Assembly: GCA_049670505.1 (NCBI GenBank)
Contig: JBATTK010000007.1
Span: 1 to 64,000, forward strand
Length of the DNA stretch: 64,000 nt
Origin: JBATTK01 sp049670505
GTDB taxonomy: Bacteria > Bacteroidota > Bacteroidia > Flavobacteriales > Flavobacteriaceae
Reading direction: 5' to 3'
Shown: positions 52,071 to 62,237 of the stretch, piece after piece
Numbering within the stretch: the first letter of the stretch is position 1
How the letters are laid out: each line of letters starts with the position of its first letter
Notes under the pieces: model-generated
Seen by the model: only the letters and a program-made list of their open reading frames with translations
Database searches by the model: none
What the model was told of the DNA's origin: nothing
Program-made: the position numbers and the translations under genes

Positions 52071-53180
52071 ATGTTAAAGGTTTTTTGGGCTTTTGTAAAA
52101 AAGGAATTCTATCATATCCTAAGGGACAAACGGACCTTACTTATCCTTTTTGGTATGCCACTTGCGCAAATTTTGATTTTTGGCTACGCGGTGACCAATG
52201 AATTTAAGGATGCCGAAATCGATATATTGGATTATGCGAAGGATGAAACCAGCAAACAATTCATCTACCACTTACAAAGTTCCGGGAATTTCACCGTCAA
52301 CGCCATTATTTCATCCGAACGACAGATGGAAGAGGGCCTAAAAGCTGGAAACTCAAAATTAGTTGTTGTAATCCCCGATAATTTTTCGGAAGATTTTTAC
52401 GCCGGAAAAGCACTTAAGCTCCAGCTCCTTGCCGACGGATCCGACCCCAATAACGCAACAACTTTAGTACAATATGTAAACGAAATGGTGGGGAGTTTTC
52501 AGAAGGAACGACTGGAACAGGGAACCGATCCATATACCATAGGGCTAGAGACAAGGATGTTATACAACCCGCAGCTTATTAGTGCCTATAATTTTGTTCC
52601 CGGTACTATTGCACTCATCTTATTGATTATTTGTGCCATGCTTACTTCCCTTACCATAGCTCGGGAAAAAGAGTTGGGCACTATGGAAATCCTTCTGGTG
52701 TCACCTTTGCCCCCATTACTTATAATATTGGGAAAAGTAGCTCCTTATGCATTGTTGTCATTTATCAATGCCGTTATGGTCTTACTGATCGGTTATTTTG
52801 TGTTTAACGTGCCCATAATTGGAAGTATAGGGCTATTACTATTGATGTGCTTTCTATATGTGGTGACCGCCCTATCATTGGGAACCCTCATTTCTACCGT
52901 TTCCCATACCCAACAAAGTGCCATGATGAAATCCCTAATGGGCCTTATGCTACCTTCCATGATATTGTCCGGTTTTATTTTCCCGTTGGCCAGTATGCCC
53001 TTGATTTTACAATACCTCGGAAAAATTGTTCCCGCCACTTACTTTATTGAAATACTAAAAGGAATAATGCTACGTGGTACAGGGCTGAACCTTATACTTT
53101 TTGAAGTAGGTGTGCTTTTATGCATGACTACCGTTTTGTTGGCACTTACTTGGAAAAATTTTAAAATACGCTTGGAATAA
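52071..53180 (+). CDS. ABC-2 type exporter permease (YbhS/R-like)
   Basis: A 369-residue permease: one N-terminal helix (RTLLILFGMPLAQILIFGYA), a large periplasmic domain (residues 45-180), then five helices with the family motif REKELGTMEILLVSPLPP (E-G-T-x-E coupling helix), SLGTLISTVSHTQQSAMMKS and a PATYFIEILKGIMLRGTG end. It pairs with the permease at 53208. Confidence 0.9.
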   Translation: MLKVFWAFVKKEFYHILRDKRTLLILFGMPLAQILIFGYAVTNEFKDAEIDILDYAKDETSKQFIYHLQSSGNFTVNAIISSERQMEEGLKAGNSKLVVVIPDNFSEDFYAGKALKLQLLADGSDPNNATTLVQYVNEMVGSFQKERLEQGTDPYTIGLETRMLYNPQLISAYNFVPGTIALILLIICAMLTSLTIAREKELGTMEILLVSPLPPLLIILGKVAPYALLSFINAVMVLLIGYFVFNVPIIGSIGLLLLMCFLYVVTALSLGTLISTVSHTQQSAMMKSLMGLMLPSMILSGFIFPLASMPLILQYLGKIVPATYFIEILKGIMLRGTGLNLILFEVGVLLCMTTVLLALTWKNFKIRLE

Positions 53181-53207
53181 GGCGATTTCCCCTAAACTAG
53201 ACAGATC

Positions 53208-54332
53208 ATGAGCATACTCAAATACCTTATACAAAAAGAATTCATTCAGATTTTTAGGGACAGGACATTGCTTCCCATGATGACGATCTTGCCCATAGTG
53301 CAACTTATCCTTTTATCGAACGCCGCTTCCAACGAGGTAAAAAATGTGCGATTGGCCATTGTGGACAAGGATCAATCCGAGATTTCGAGATTACTTACCC
53401 ATAAAATAATGGCCAATGATCGGTTTTCGATTATTGCCGCTCCTTTTGACAATAACGAAGCAATGGATCTAATGCAGGCAGATGAAGTAGATATCATCCT
53501 TGAAGTACCCACAAAGTTCGAAAAAGAATGGTATCGCGGGGAGTCGCCAAAACTACAGATCTTGGTCAACGCGATCAATGGTCAACAAGCCACCGTAGGA
53601 TCCGGGTATTTGAACACTATAATAGCATCCCTCAATCAGGAAATTCGGGTAGATGAACCTTTGATCGTCAATACTGGTGCGGATACCCCTAATCCTGTCA
53701 TCGTTTCGAACAATAGTTGGTATAATCCAGAATTGGAGTACCCACACTTTATGGCACCGGGCATTTTAGCGGAACTCACGGCTTTACTTACGATAATTTT
53801 ATCGGCAATGAACGTGGTGAAGGAAAGGGAAATAGGTACTATAGAACAAATAAATGTGACCCCCATAAAAAAGTGGCAATTCATCGTAGGGAAACTGGTG
53901 CCTTTCCTATGTATCGGCATGATATTGTTAACCGTTGGTTTACTGGCAAGCAAACTGGTATTTAATATCCCCATGCGAGGAAGTATTTTGCTAATCTACG
54001 GCTATGCCATAATAAACATCATCTGTGTTCTAGGTTTGGGGCTATTGATTTCCAATTTTGCGGATACACAGCAACAGGCAATATTCGTGGCCTTCTTTTT
54101 TGTGATGATCTTTATTTTGATGTGCGGCCTTTTCACCCCTATTGACAGTATGCCCAAATGGGCACAGTACGCCACTATTCCCAACCCATTGGCACATTTT
54201 ATTTCGGTAACACGGAAAGTATTGCTCAAAGGGAGCGGCTTCCTGGATATGAAATGGGAATTTATATATACCGCAATGTTAGCGATCATTTTTAACACGG
54301 CCGCTATTTGGAGCTATCAAAAACAACAATAG
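53208..54332 (+). CDS. ABC-2 type exporter permease (YbhR/S-like)
   Basis: A 374-residue permease with the same plan as the preceding one: KEFIQIFRDRTLLPMMTILP start, periplasmic domain, VVKEREIGTIEQINVTPIKK coupling motif, GLLISNFADTQQQAIFVAFF, and NPLAHFISVTRKVLLKGSGF. Together the two form the heterodimeric channel. The operon from 47673 to here supplies all parts of a tripartite ABC exporter. The exported substrate is unknown. Confidence 0.9.
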   Translation: MSILKYLIQKEFIQIFRDRTLLPMMTILPIVQLILLSNAASNEVKNVRLAIVDKDQSEISRLLTHKIMANDRFSIIAAPFDNNEAMDLMQADEVDIILEVPTKFEKEWYRGESPKLQILVNAINGQQATVGSGYLNTIIASLNQEIRVDEPLIVNTGADTPNPVIVSNNSWYNPELEYPHFMAPGILAELTALLTIILSAMNVVKEREIGTIEQINVTPIKKWQFIVGKLVPFLCIGMILLTVGLLASKLVFNIPMRGSILLIYGYAIINIICVLGLGLLISNFADTQQQAIFVAFFFVMIFILMCGLFTPIDSMPKWAQYATIPNPLAHFISVTRKVLLKGSGFLDMKWEFIYTAMLAIIFNTAAIWSYQKQQ

Positions 54333-54335
54333 ATT

Positions 54336-55469
54336 TTGAGCAACACCGATCCATATCGCCAAGGATATCAGTACCTTATTGAAACTGGCATCATTTTATT
54401 ACTTTTCATAGGAGGGGCCAACCTGTTCATTTTTATCAAGACAACAGGGGTGGAAAAGCTAAACTTTTCATTTGACCCCTCAAGGGAAATAAATACGTTG
54501 ACCGCCTATGTAAGGGTAAGCATGGGCGGTTTTTTAATAGGTATCCTCACCTTGATCCATGAAAAATACTTTCATCCTAAAATGACCCAAAACTTCTCCT
54601 TCTTTAAAAAGCGACTGATTTGGCAAGTGGATAGTGCCTTTATCATTATACTACCGATATTTATTGTCTTTACTATTGCGGAAATGGTAGAGAATGAGAT
54701 CGTTTTTATGGAAGCGATACAGAACTCCCTTCAATTCCTCGCCTCCGGACTCTTCATTTCTTTTTTCATATACTACTATTCCCTAAGTATTATAGTTAGT
54801 TTTTTAAGACGCTTGCGTAAAACTTTTGGACAACATGTGTTCTACAACTATATCATTGGAAAGTATGCACAGCCATTAGAGGAGCGCCGGACTTTTCTTT
54901 TTTTAGACCTCAATGATTCCACTAGCCTAGCGGAAACCTTGGGACATGTAAAATATAGTCGCCTTTTAAATAGATGTTTTGAAGACATCATTTTTTCCAT
55001 CAAGGATTTCAAGTTTGATATCTATCAATTTGTAGGTGACGAAGTGGTGCTTACTTGGCTGGCCTCCCATTCGGATAATGGTCGGGCCATTAATATCTTC
55101 CAAGAGATCAAACAAGGTTTCGAAAATCATAGGAACTTCTATATTTCAAAATTTGGGTTGCTTCCCACTTTTAAAGCTGCAATCAGCACAGGTACGGTTA
55201 CCGCAACTTTAGTGGGCGGCAAATCCAAAAATATTGCCTATCATGGAGATGTTTTGAATACCACGGCCCGTTTATTGGGACTCTGTAAGCGCTATAACAA
55301 AGAAATACTGTTCACCGAATTCTATGTGCATGCTTCCGGACTAAGGAATCATATGAAAATAGAACTGATCGCTACCTTAAAATTAAAAGGAAAAGCAAAC
55401 GAAAGCAAAGTATATTCCGTACGTTCTACCCATAAAAACCAACCTATTTTTAGCCATGTCCCCATCTAA
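54336..55469 (+). CDS. Membrane-bound class III adenylate/guanylate cyclase
   Basis: A 377-residue protein with about four N-terminal membrane helices (residues 15-160) and a class III nucleotidyl cyclase domain (about 185-345): FLFLDLNDSTSLAETLGH (first metal Asp), FVGDEVVLTW (second metal Asp), AAISTGTVTATLVGGKSKNI and LNTTARLLGL (Asn and Arg of the transition-state pair). The key residues look complete, so it should be active; Lys/Asp versus Glu/Cys base-selectivity cannot be judged. TTG start, 3 bp after the permease stop, so it is probably co-transcribed with the exporter. Confidence 0.85.
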   Translation: MSNTDPYRQGYQYLIETGIILLLFIGGANLFIFIKTTGVEKLNFSFDPSREINTLTAYVRVSMGGFLIGILTLIHEKYFHPKMTQNFSFFKKRLIWQVDSAFIIILPIFIVFTIAEMVENEIVFMEAIQNSLQFLASGLFISFFIYYYSLSIIVSFLRRLRKTFGQHVFYNYIIGKYAQPLEERRTFLFLDLNDSTSLAETLGHVKYSRLLNRCFEDIIFSIKDFKFDIYQFVGDEVVLTWLASHSDNGRAINIFQEIKQGFENHRNFYISKFGLLPTFKAAISTGTVTATLVGGKSKNIAYHGDVLNTTARLLGLCKRYNKEILFTEFYVHASGLRNHMKIELIATLKLKGKANESKVYSVRSTHKNQPIFSHVPI

Positions 55470-55524
55470 AAAATATTGCTATCGCTTTTGATATTGCTTA
55501 GGCGTATCTTTACATATAAAAAAA

Positions 55525-56253
55525 ATGTCCAAAACTGTTACCATACTCCCTATTCTTATGATGGTGTTAAGTTGTAATCTAAAAACCGAAAAACAAAAAG
55601 ATGTCGTTGAAAACTATATGGTGCATATTGCCGGGGCAATGAAAAACGTGATGTGGAAAGGTAAACTTGCGGGAATCATAGATCTCGACACGATACAAAA
55701 AAATCCAAACCTATATGGACTTGGTCCGGTGGAATATCTCAAAGGGGAATTACTTATTGTGGACGGTGAAACCTATAGATCTACGGTACTATCCGATACC
55801 AGTATGCAAGTGGAAAAAACAGATCAGGCAAAGGCACCTTTTTTTGTCTACGGTACCGTAAAAAAATGGAGGACTCAACGACTCCCAGGCAATATTAGTA
55901 ACTTAAAACAATTAGAGTACTATATTACCGAACAAACCCTGGATCTGGCAAAACCTTTTATCTTCAGAATTAAAGGACAGGTTTCCAAGGCAAAAATCCA
56001 CATTCAAAACTTACCGGACAATAGCGTAGTGCGTTCACCACAAGAGGCACATGTGGGGCAACAGAATTATATGGTTGCCCATGAAGAAGTAGATATCATA
56101 GGCTTTTACTCCAACAGGCATCAAGGAATATTTACGCATCACGACACCCATATGCACATGCATTTGATAACGGCCGATAAAAGTAAGATGGGTCATTTGG
56201 ACGACATTGAGTTCGGTGCCGATACAATTGAATTATTATTTCCCGCTCCATAA
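55525..56253 (+). CDS. Alpha-acetolactate decarboxylase-like lipoprotein
   Basis: A 242-residue lipoprotein (LPILMMVLSC, Cys 17). The body has the acetolactate decarboxylase pattern: LAGIIDLDTIQKNPNLYGLG, FVYGTVKKW, and QGIFTHHDTHMHMHLITADK followed by GHLDD, where the His residues would bind the metal (HxH plus downstream His). Known enzymes of this family convert acetolactate to acetoin in the cytoplasm or are exported in some Bacillus. Here the lipobox places it in the periplasm. Activity and substrate are uncertain. It is the last plus-strand gene before a convergent efflux operon. Confidence 0.7.
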   Translation: MSKTVTILPILMMVLSCNLKTEKQKDVVENYMVHIAGAMKNVMWKGKLAGIIDLDTIQKNPNLYGLGPVEYLKGELLIVDGETYRSTVLSDTSMQVEKTDQAKAPFFVYGTVKKWRTQRLPGNISNLKQLEYYITEQTLDLAKPFIFRIKGQVSKAKIHIQNLPDNSVVRSPQEAHVGQQNYMVAHEEVDIIGFYSNRHQGIFTHHDTHMHMHLITADKSKMGHLDDIEFGADTIELLFPAP

Positions 56254-56291
56254 AGAAATCAAGGATGTTTAATGAACTTGTTTAAACTTTT

Positions 56292-57602
56292 TCAATTTAT
56301 GAGCATGCCGCCTAACTGCAACAAACGAATCTCCGCTAGTTTTAAATCGTATTTGGCTTTTGCATAATTGTTTCGGGCATTGAATAGGTTTATTTGCGCT
56401 TGTCTAAATTCTACCGTAGTAACTTGCCCTAGGCTATACTGCTTTTGTGTACGTTGAAAATTAAGCGCATTGGTGCCTACATTTTTAGCTTCCGCAGTTA
56501 AGGTATATTGCGCTATACTATAGGTCTCATAGGCATTGTAGGTATCGGCAAGAACTGTTTCCTTTATCCGTATGAGCTCTATTTCCCGGTTCCTTTGGTC
56601 TATTTTCGTCTTTTTAACCTTGGTCCTACTGCTTCCGCCATCAAAAATATTCCAAGAAAGGTTTAATCCTAAATTTAGGCCATAGGTTTCATTCTCCAAA
56701 GCAAAGGAAGTAGGCGGGTTCAAACTTTCGTTCCATTGATAGGCTACACTTCCCGATAGTTTTGGAAGGAAGGTAGCACGGTTGATCTTTAGGTCCAGCT
56801 CGCTTAAGGTAATATTTCGTGCTGCCAAAACAAGCTGTACATTGCTCTTTTTCATTTGGGCAAGTACTTTCTCCAATGACAGAACATTCTGAAAGGAAAC
56901 AATAGTATCTATGGTGAACAACGTACGAACATCACGGCCCAATACCAAATTAAAGTTGCGTTTAAGGTTGTTCAAATCCCGTACGGCCTCTATGTACGAA
57001 ATACTATCGTTGTTCAGATCCACTTGTGCGTTCAGTTCGTCCAAAGTGGTACCTTGGCCATATTTAAGTTGTCTTATGGCCCTATCCAACCGATCTGTTG
57101 AATTGGTGAGGTTCAACTTTAGATTCTCCACTACCTGCTTTTGAAATGCTACATTAAAATAGTTTTCGTAAATAGAGATCAAGGTATTTTCTATTTCCTG
57201 TCGGTGCTGCAATTCGTTCAAGAGCAAATTTTCGTTGTTCCTATCTTGTTTGAATTTGCGTTCCATACCATCGAACAAAGTATACTCGGCGGTTAACGAA
57301 GCGTTGTACGATTCCGTTTCCGCTCCGTCTATGGCCGTAGTGGTACCATCTGCAAAGGTCACGCTTTGGTTCTCATTGCTATAATTTATTCCACCGCTGG
57401 CGGACACTCGGGGGAGGTATCCGCTATTCAGCAAATCGGCCTCAACGGTGGCAATAGCTACATTGTTTCTCGCTATTTTAAGGTCATAATTGCGTTCCAT
57501 AGCAATTGCTATGGCCTCTTCCAGTTTAAGTTCTTCCTGTGGCAGCATTAGTATAGGCCAAAAAAAGAACAGCAATACCGTTATTTCCTTATATAATTTC
57601 AT
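56292..57602 (-). CDS. TolC-family outer membrane efflux protein of the RND operon
   Basis: A 436-residue TolC-like protein (signal peptide ITVLLFFFWPILMLPQEE). Characteristic repeats: LEEAIAIAMERNYDLKIARN, YNASLTAEYTLFDGMERKFK, LNLGLNLSWNIFDGGSSRTK, and QYSLGQVTTVEFRQAQINLF. It overlaps the RND pump gene by 14 bp and ends the minus-strand operon, giving the pump its outer-membrane channel. Confidence 0.9.
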   Translation of the reverse strand: MKLYKEITVLLFFFWPILMLPQEELKLEEAIAIAMERNYDLKIARNNVAIATVEADLLNSGYLPRVSASGGINYSNENQSVTFADGTTTAIDGAETESYNASLTAEYTLFDGMERKFKQDRNNENLLLNELQHRQEIENTLISIYENYFNVAFQKQVVENLKLNLTNSTDRLDRAIRQLKYGQGTTLDELNAQVDLNNDSISYIEAVRDLNNLKRNFNLVLGRDVRTLFTIDTIVSFQNVLSLEKVLAQMKKSNVQLVLAARNITLSELDLKINRATFLPKLSGSVAYQWNESLNPPTSFALENETYGLNLGLNLSWNIFDGGSSRTKVKKTKIDQRNREIELIRIKETVLADTYNAYETYSIAQYTLTAEAKNVGTNALNFQRTQKQYSLGQVTTVEFRQAQINLFNARNNYAKAKYDLKLAEIRLLQLGGMLIN

Positions 57603-60600
57603 GTGCTACTTTTAATTCTTTTACGGCCCGTTCCACAGATTCCCGAGAGGGTCTCTTTCCAGTGAACCAGTATGCCAGTTTTACTTTTACACTATTGGAA
57701 AAAGAAAGAAAAATGGGTAATATGAATAGGGTCAGCAAGGTTGCAATGGCAATACCGTAAGCAATTGAAATGGCCATAGGTATTAAAAATTGCGCCTGTA
57801 AACTCTTCTCCAACATTAAAGGGGCAAGACCGGCAATAGTAGTAATGGAAGTCAGGAAAATAGCTCGGAACCTGGATCTTCCGGTTTCATAGAGTGCCTC
57901 ATCAAACTTTAAACCCTCTTTTAAGAAACTATTGAACCTACCCGTAAAGACCAACCCATCGTTTACAACAATTCCTATGAGACCTATGATTCCCAAATAA
58001 GAAAGTATACTCATAGGAAATCCGTGTAGCCAATGTCCCCAAGCCACTCCAATAATACTAAAAGGAACAAGTGCTAAAAGGATAAAGGGTTGGCTATACG
58101 ATCTAAAAGCAAATACGATAACCACATAGATCAGGAAAATAATTGCTGGCAATACGCTACTTACGGAAGTCGTTATTTTGTCTACTTCCCTGTTTTGTCC
58201 TTCAGCACTCAATACAACACCCTGATATTTCATTTGAACATCTTGGGCAACACGGGTTGTCAGGTCTTGCATAATGGCGGCCGCGCTAGCTTTAGGATTG
58301 GCAAGGTCCGCCGCTACCGTAATCTCCCTGGTTCCGTCCAAATGGTTAATGGCCACATCTCCACGTTCTATAGTGTAAGAGGCAATCTCGGATAAGGGAA
58401 TACGTCCGTTTGGGGTAGCAATTCTAATGTCCCTGATGTTGCGAAGGCTTGACCGATCTTCTTTGGCATAACGCACCCAAATCTTTATTTCGTCCTGACC
58501 TCGTTGTACGCGCTGTACCTCATTTCCAAAAAAAGCGGTTCGTACCTGTCCCATAACGTCGTTGAGGCTAAGACCTAAAAGGGTGGCATTCTCTTTTAAC
58601 TCCAGTTTGATTTCCTTGATTCCTTCCGGGTCGGTATCCGTAATATCTTTTACATTTAGATTTTTTTGGAGTTCATGGTACACCATCTCCTTGGCCAAAT
58701 TCAATTCCGCAATATTTTTTCCCTGAAGGGAAACCGATATCGGGCTTCCTCCTACATTGGCCCCGGAATTGAAACTCAATTTTTCAAGGCCCGCGATGTT
58801 ACCTGTCAATTCACGGATTTCATTCGAAATTTCGGTAGAAGAAATGGCCCGTGTTTCACTAGGGGCTAGATTCACGGTAATTGTGGAAGTAGCATTTCCG
58901 GGCCCTATGCGTTTTACCGTGCTCTTTATCATTGGATCTCCAACGGAATTGCCCCCCATAGCTTCATTAACCTCCCAAACCTTGGTCTCTATATAGTTCG
59001 CTATGGAATCGATTATCACTACGCTGGTACCTTGTGGAGTATTTAGATTGATACCGATTTGATCGCTCGCATTGGTAGGAAAGAAGGTCAACTTAATAAT
59101 TCCTCCAGCAAAGGCTCCCAGGGTCAGCATAAAGAGAAAGCAAACGATAGCGAAGGATAAAAACTTATTTCGAAGACTAAAACGAAATGCCGGACTGTAG
59201 ACCTTATCGCGCAAAAATCGCATCAATTGTTCCCCATAAAGATTAAATCGATATGTTTTTTTCTTTCCCTTTAAATCCTTGGAATGCGCTAGATGTGCAG
59301 GGAGAATAAGCAAGGCTTCTACTAAGGAAACAACAAGGGTTAGGCTAACTACAATAGCAATATCCCTGAAAAACTCTCCTATAAGACCGTCCAGGAAAAA
59401 GAATATGGAAAATGCCAGAATGGTTGTGGCTATAGCGGAAAGGATGGGTTTTAGCACTTCAAAGGTTCCATTAACGGCGGCTCTTATCGGGCTATCTCCC
59501 TTCTCATGGCGGGTGTAAATATTTTCGGCGATCACAATTCCGTCATCCACCAGTATCCCAATCACCAAGATCATCCCGAACATGGAAAGCATGTTCAGGG
59601 TGACATTGAATCCCGATAAAAAAATAAACATCCCGAAAAAGGAAATAGGCAATCCAAAAGCGACCCAAAATGCAACTCCCGGTCTTAAAAAGAAAGAGAG
59701 CAATAGGAGTACCAGTACCATTCCTATAATTGCATTTTCCAAAAGCAGGGAAATTCTTCCTTTAATAGCTTCCGAAGCATCAAAGGTGACTTCCAATTTT
59801 AGATTTTCATGGGAGGCGTTAAAATTTTCGATATATGCTTTTACTTGATCGGCACTGCTGATCAAGTCTTCCGTGTTGGTATTTACGATGGAAACCTTAA
59901 CCGCTTGCTCACCGTTGAGGTAAATTAAATCCGGTGTTTCGCTAAACGTATTTTTTACCGAGGCTATATCCCTTAGGAGTACTTTACTTCCTCCTGTGGT
60001 AGACTTTACAACAATATCTTTTAGATGTTCAGCGTAGTATGCTTTTTGATCTGCCCGTATTAAATATTCCTCCTTTTCGGTTTTTATAGATCCTCCCGAA
60101 ATAAGAAGGTTGGTATTGGCTACGGCTTGCGATACTTCTTCAAAAGTAAGTTGATAGCTTCTAAGCTTGTCTTCGGTAACCGCTATTTCTATTTCCTCAT
60201 CCGGAAAACCCGAAAGTGTGATTTGGGAAATGCCATCCATACGTAATAGGTCGTCCTCTACTTCCTGTGCAGCTTCTTTAACGATACTTAGTGGAACATT
60301 ATTCCCGGCGACTACAAAGGTAATGGCATCCCGGGTAGGTTTTTGTGCTTCAATCACCGGAGGTTCTATTCCTCTAGGAAAGGAAGGAATTTTATCTATG
60401 GCATTTTTTACATCGTTCAGCACCAAATTAATGTCGTAGTCGGATAAGATTTCTACATTGACCGTACCCAAATTCTCATTGGATACGGAAGTGACCCTAT
60501 CTACCCCTAAAACACCTTCCAAATTGCGCTCGATCTTTTCAATGACCCCTTTTTCCACTTCCTCGGGGGAAGCTCCCGGATAGCTTACGCTGATGTTTAT

Positions 60601-60735
60601 AAAACTTGGATCCGATAGTGGGAAAAAGGAAGAATTGAGTTTTTGATATCCCAAAAAACCAAAGATGAAGAAACCAATAATGAAAATATTGACCGCTACC
60701 GGATATTTTATAAAATAACCTATAAACTTCTTCAT
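57589..60735 (-). CDS. RND-family efflux pump (AcrB/HAE1-like)
   Basis: A 1048-residue inner-membrane transporter of normal length with 12 helices and two porter domains. N-terminus VNIFIIGFFIFGFLGYQKLN, INISVSYPGASPEEVEKGVI, DDGIVIAENIYTRHEKG (TM4 acid-pair region), and EGQNREVDKITTSVSSVLPA in the second half. It drives proton-coupled export of drugs or other hydrophobic compounds. It lies 1 bp after the adaptor gene. Confidence 0.93.
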   Translation of the reverse strand: MKKFIGYFIKYPVAVNIFIIGFFIFGFLGYQKLNSSFFPLSDPSFINISVSYPGASPEEVEKGVIEKIERNLEGVLGVDRVTSVSNENLGTVNVEILSDYDINLVLNDVKNAIDKIPSFPRGIEPPVIEAQKPTRDAITFVVAGNNVPLSIVKEAAQEVEDDLLRMDGISQITLSGFPDEEIEIAVTEDKLRSYQLTFEEVSQAVANTNLLISGGSIKTEKEEYLIRADQKAYYAEHLKDIVVKSTTGGSKVLLRDIASVKNTFSETPDLIYLNGEQAVKVSIVNTNTEDLISSADQVKAYIENFNASHENLKLEVTFDASEAIKGRISLLLENAIIGMVLVLLLLSFFLRPGVAFWVAFGLPISFFGMFIFLSGFNVTLNMLSMFGMILVIGILVDDGIVIAENIYTRHEKGDSPIRAAVNGTFEVLKPILSAIATTILAFSIFFFLDGLIGEFFRDIAIVVSLTLVVSLVEALLILPAHLAHSKDLKGKKKTYRFNLYGEQLMRFLRDKVYSPAFRFSLRNKFLSFAIVCFLFMLTLGAFAGGIIKLTFFPTNASDQIGINLNTPQGTSVVIIDSIANYIETKVWEVNEAMGGNSVGDPMIKSTVKRIGPGNATSTITVNLAPSETRAISSTEISNEIRELTGNIAGLEKLSFNSGANVGGSPISVSLQGKNIAELNLAKEMVYHELQKNLNVKDITDTDPEGIKEIKLELKENATLLGLSLNDVMGQVRTAFFGNEVQRVQRGQDEIKIWVRYAKEDRSSLRNIRDIRIATPNGRIPLSEIASYTIERGDVAINHLDGTREITVAADLANPKASAAAIMQDLTTRVAQDVQMKYQGVVLSAEGQNREVDKITTSVSSVLPAIIFLIYVVIVFAFRSYSQPFILLALVPFSIIGVAWGHWLHGFPMSILSYLGIIGLIGIVVNDGLVFTGRFNSFLKEGLKFDEALYETGRSRFRAIFLTSITTIAGLAPLMLEKSLQAQFLIPMAISIAYGIAIATLLTLFILPIFLSFSNSVKVKLAYWFTGKRPSRESVERAVKELKVAHEII

Positions 60736-60736
60736 G

Positions 60737-61855
60737 CTATTGTAGCTTATTCGAATTTATTTTCATTCCGGGATAGGCATTGGGAATAGGAATGCTCAAC
60801 AGCATTTGATGGTTGGAAAGCCCTTTGACCATAATACTATCTCCCAAATAGTTTATGGGCCATACCTGCTGTAAAGCCAGTGCATTATCTCTAATAACAT
60901 ATACATTTTCATTGTTGACAAGGAGTTCGCTGTTCACTATATACACTTCGTCTATAAGCTTCCCTTGTATCTCTGCCTTTAAGTATTGGCCGTCTTTTAA
61001 CTGCGGATCCGAGACTGCAATAAATACTTCTATAGTCTGTGTTTGCTGGTCTATTCTTGGGTTTACCCTGATAATTTCTCCTAAATATCCGGTTTGGCCA
61101 TCCAATGCCATCAATTGAACATTCTTGCTGCCCTTTAAAAATTCATTATCCGAAGCAGGGACAAGTACACGTAACTCAAAAACCGATGGATCTATAAACT
61201 CTCCCAGCTTTTGGCCACTTCTTACCAGTGCCCCTACATTTACATTAGCCTCTGTAAGCACTCCGGCAAATGGTGCGCTAATGGCATATTTGGATAGCCT
61301 TTCCTGTTGGTTTTGAACGTTGTAATAGGTCTGTGTAATATTTTTCCCGACCACAAAAAACCGCTCTTCATCCGAAGAAAATTCGGGAAGGGGTTCCAAA
61401 GAACCTTCCATATGGAAGTTTTTAAGGTATGTTTCCCATTTTTTTGCATCATTGGGGAATTCTACCTCCATATCCGGGAGCATAGCGGCAATCTGGTTTA
61501 CCAGGCTACTTTTATTGGATTTAAGTTGCGCTAGATGCTCGCCATAGTCTATGCGTACAATGGTCTGCCCTTTCGCAAAACTATTTCCCGCTTTAAAAGG
61601 GATTCCCGTTCTTTGGAGCACACCTTGCACCTCACTAAAGAGCTCTATTTTCTCTTTGGCCTCCAAAGTTCCCGTAGCTTTGATACGAAAAGGAATAGAT
61701 TTTAAAACAACCTTTTCGGTAACTGCATTTACAGAAGCTATGGTATTGTTAGCAGCTACCTTTTCTTCCCTGGTACCATTGCCCAGGAAAATAAAAATTA
61801 GGACGGCCAATACTAAAAGGGCCAAACCAAAAAATATTCCCAGCTTTCGTGTCAT
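60737..61855 (-). CDS. RND efflux membrane-fusion (adaptor) protein
   Basis: A 372-residue periplasmic adaptor with an N-terminal membrane anchor (LGIFFGLALLVLAVLIFIFL). Lipoyl-like halves: GTLEAKEKIELFSEVQGVLQ and SAPFAGVLTEANVNVGALVR, with a short coiled hairpin between and a beta-barrel plus C-terminal domain after (FELRVLVPASDNEF, VNPRIDQQTQTIEVFI). It bridges the RND pump and TolC. Confidence 0.92.
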   Translation of the reverse strand: MTRKLGIFFGLALLVLAVLIFIFLGNGTREEKVAANNTIASVNAVTEKVVLKSIPFRIKATGTLEAKEKIELFSEVQGVLQRTGIPFKAGNSFAKGQTIVRIDYGEHLAQLKSNKSSLVNQIAAMLPDMEVEFPNDAKKWETYLKNFHMEGSLEPLPEFSSDEERFFVVGKNITQTYYNVQNQQERLSKYAISAPFAGVLTEANVNVGALVRSGQKLGEFIDPSVFELRVLVPASDNEFLKGSKNVQLMALDGQTGYLGEIIRVNPRIDQQTQTIEVFIAVSDPQLKDGQYLKAEIQGKLIDEVYIVNSELLVNNENVYVIRDNALALQQVWPINYLGDSIMVKGLSNHQMLLSIPIPNAYPGMKINSNKLQ

Positions 61856-61856
61856 G

Positions 61857-62222
61857 TTATGGGTTCATTTGTTTTTTAAAATGTTTTCTAAATTTTGGCT
61901 CCAGTTCGTCCTTTAGTTTCTCCATCTGTGCTTCGGAAAGAATTTTTTCCAGTTCGGCATGCTTTGATTTTTTAATACCTTTCATCTCTCCGATTTTGCC
62001 GAACATACTTCCATCGGCTTCCATAAGCACTACTATCTTTTCTGCATATTTTATATTGATTTTTGCAACGTCCTCCCTTTTCGTTTCGTTTAGGGGCAGT
62101 TCCTTTACCATGATATCCGTTTGGTAATCGGCCATTTCTTGGGGATTCATCTTGGTCTGGCCAAAAACTATGGTCATACACAATCCTAAAATAATTGCGA
62201 TGCTATTTTTCTTTGCTTTCAT
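61857..62222 (-). CDS. Small exported helical protein upstream of RND operon
   Basis: A 121-residue protein with a signal peptide (IAIILGLCMTIVFGQTK) and an all-helical mature part rich in Lys, Glu and Met (KREDVAKINIKYAEKIVVLM, EMKGIKKSKHAELEKILSEA). The layout resembles small periplasmic stress proteins such as Spy/CpxP or DUF4890-type proteins, without a clear LTxxQ motif. It is 1 bp before the adaptor gene and probably co-transcribed. Confidence 0.65.
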   Translation of the reverse strand: MKAKKNSIAIILGLCMTIVFGQTKMNPQEMADYQTDIMVKELPLNETKREDVAKINIKYAEKIVVLMEADGSMFGKIGEMKGIKKSKHAELEKILSEAQMEKLKDELEPKFRKHFKKQMNP

Positions 62223-62237
62223 CGTAGTCTTTTTATG

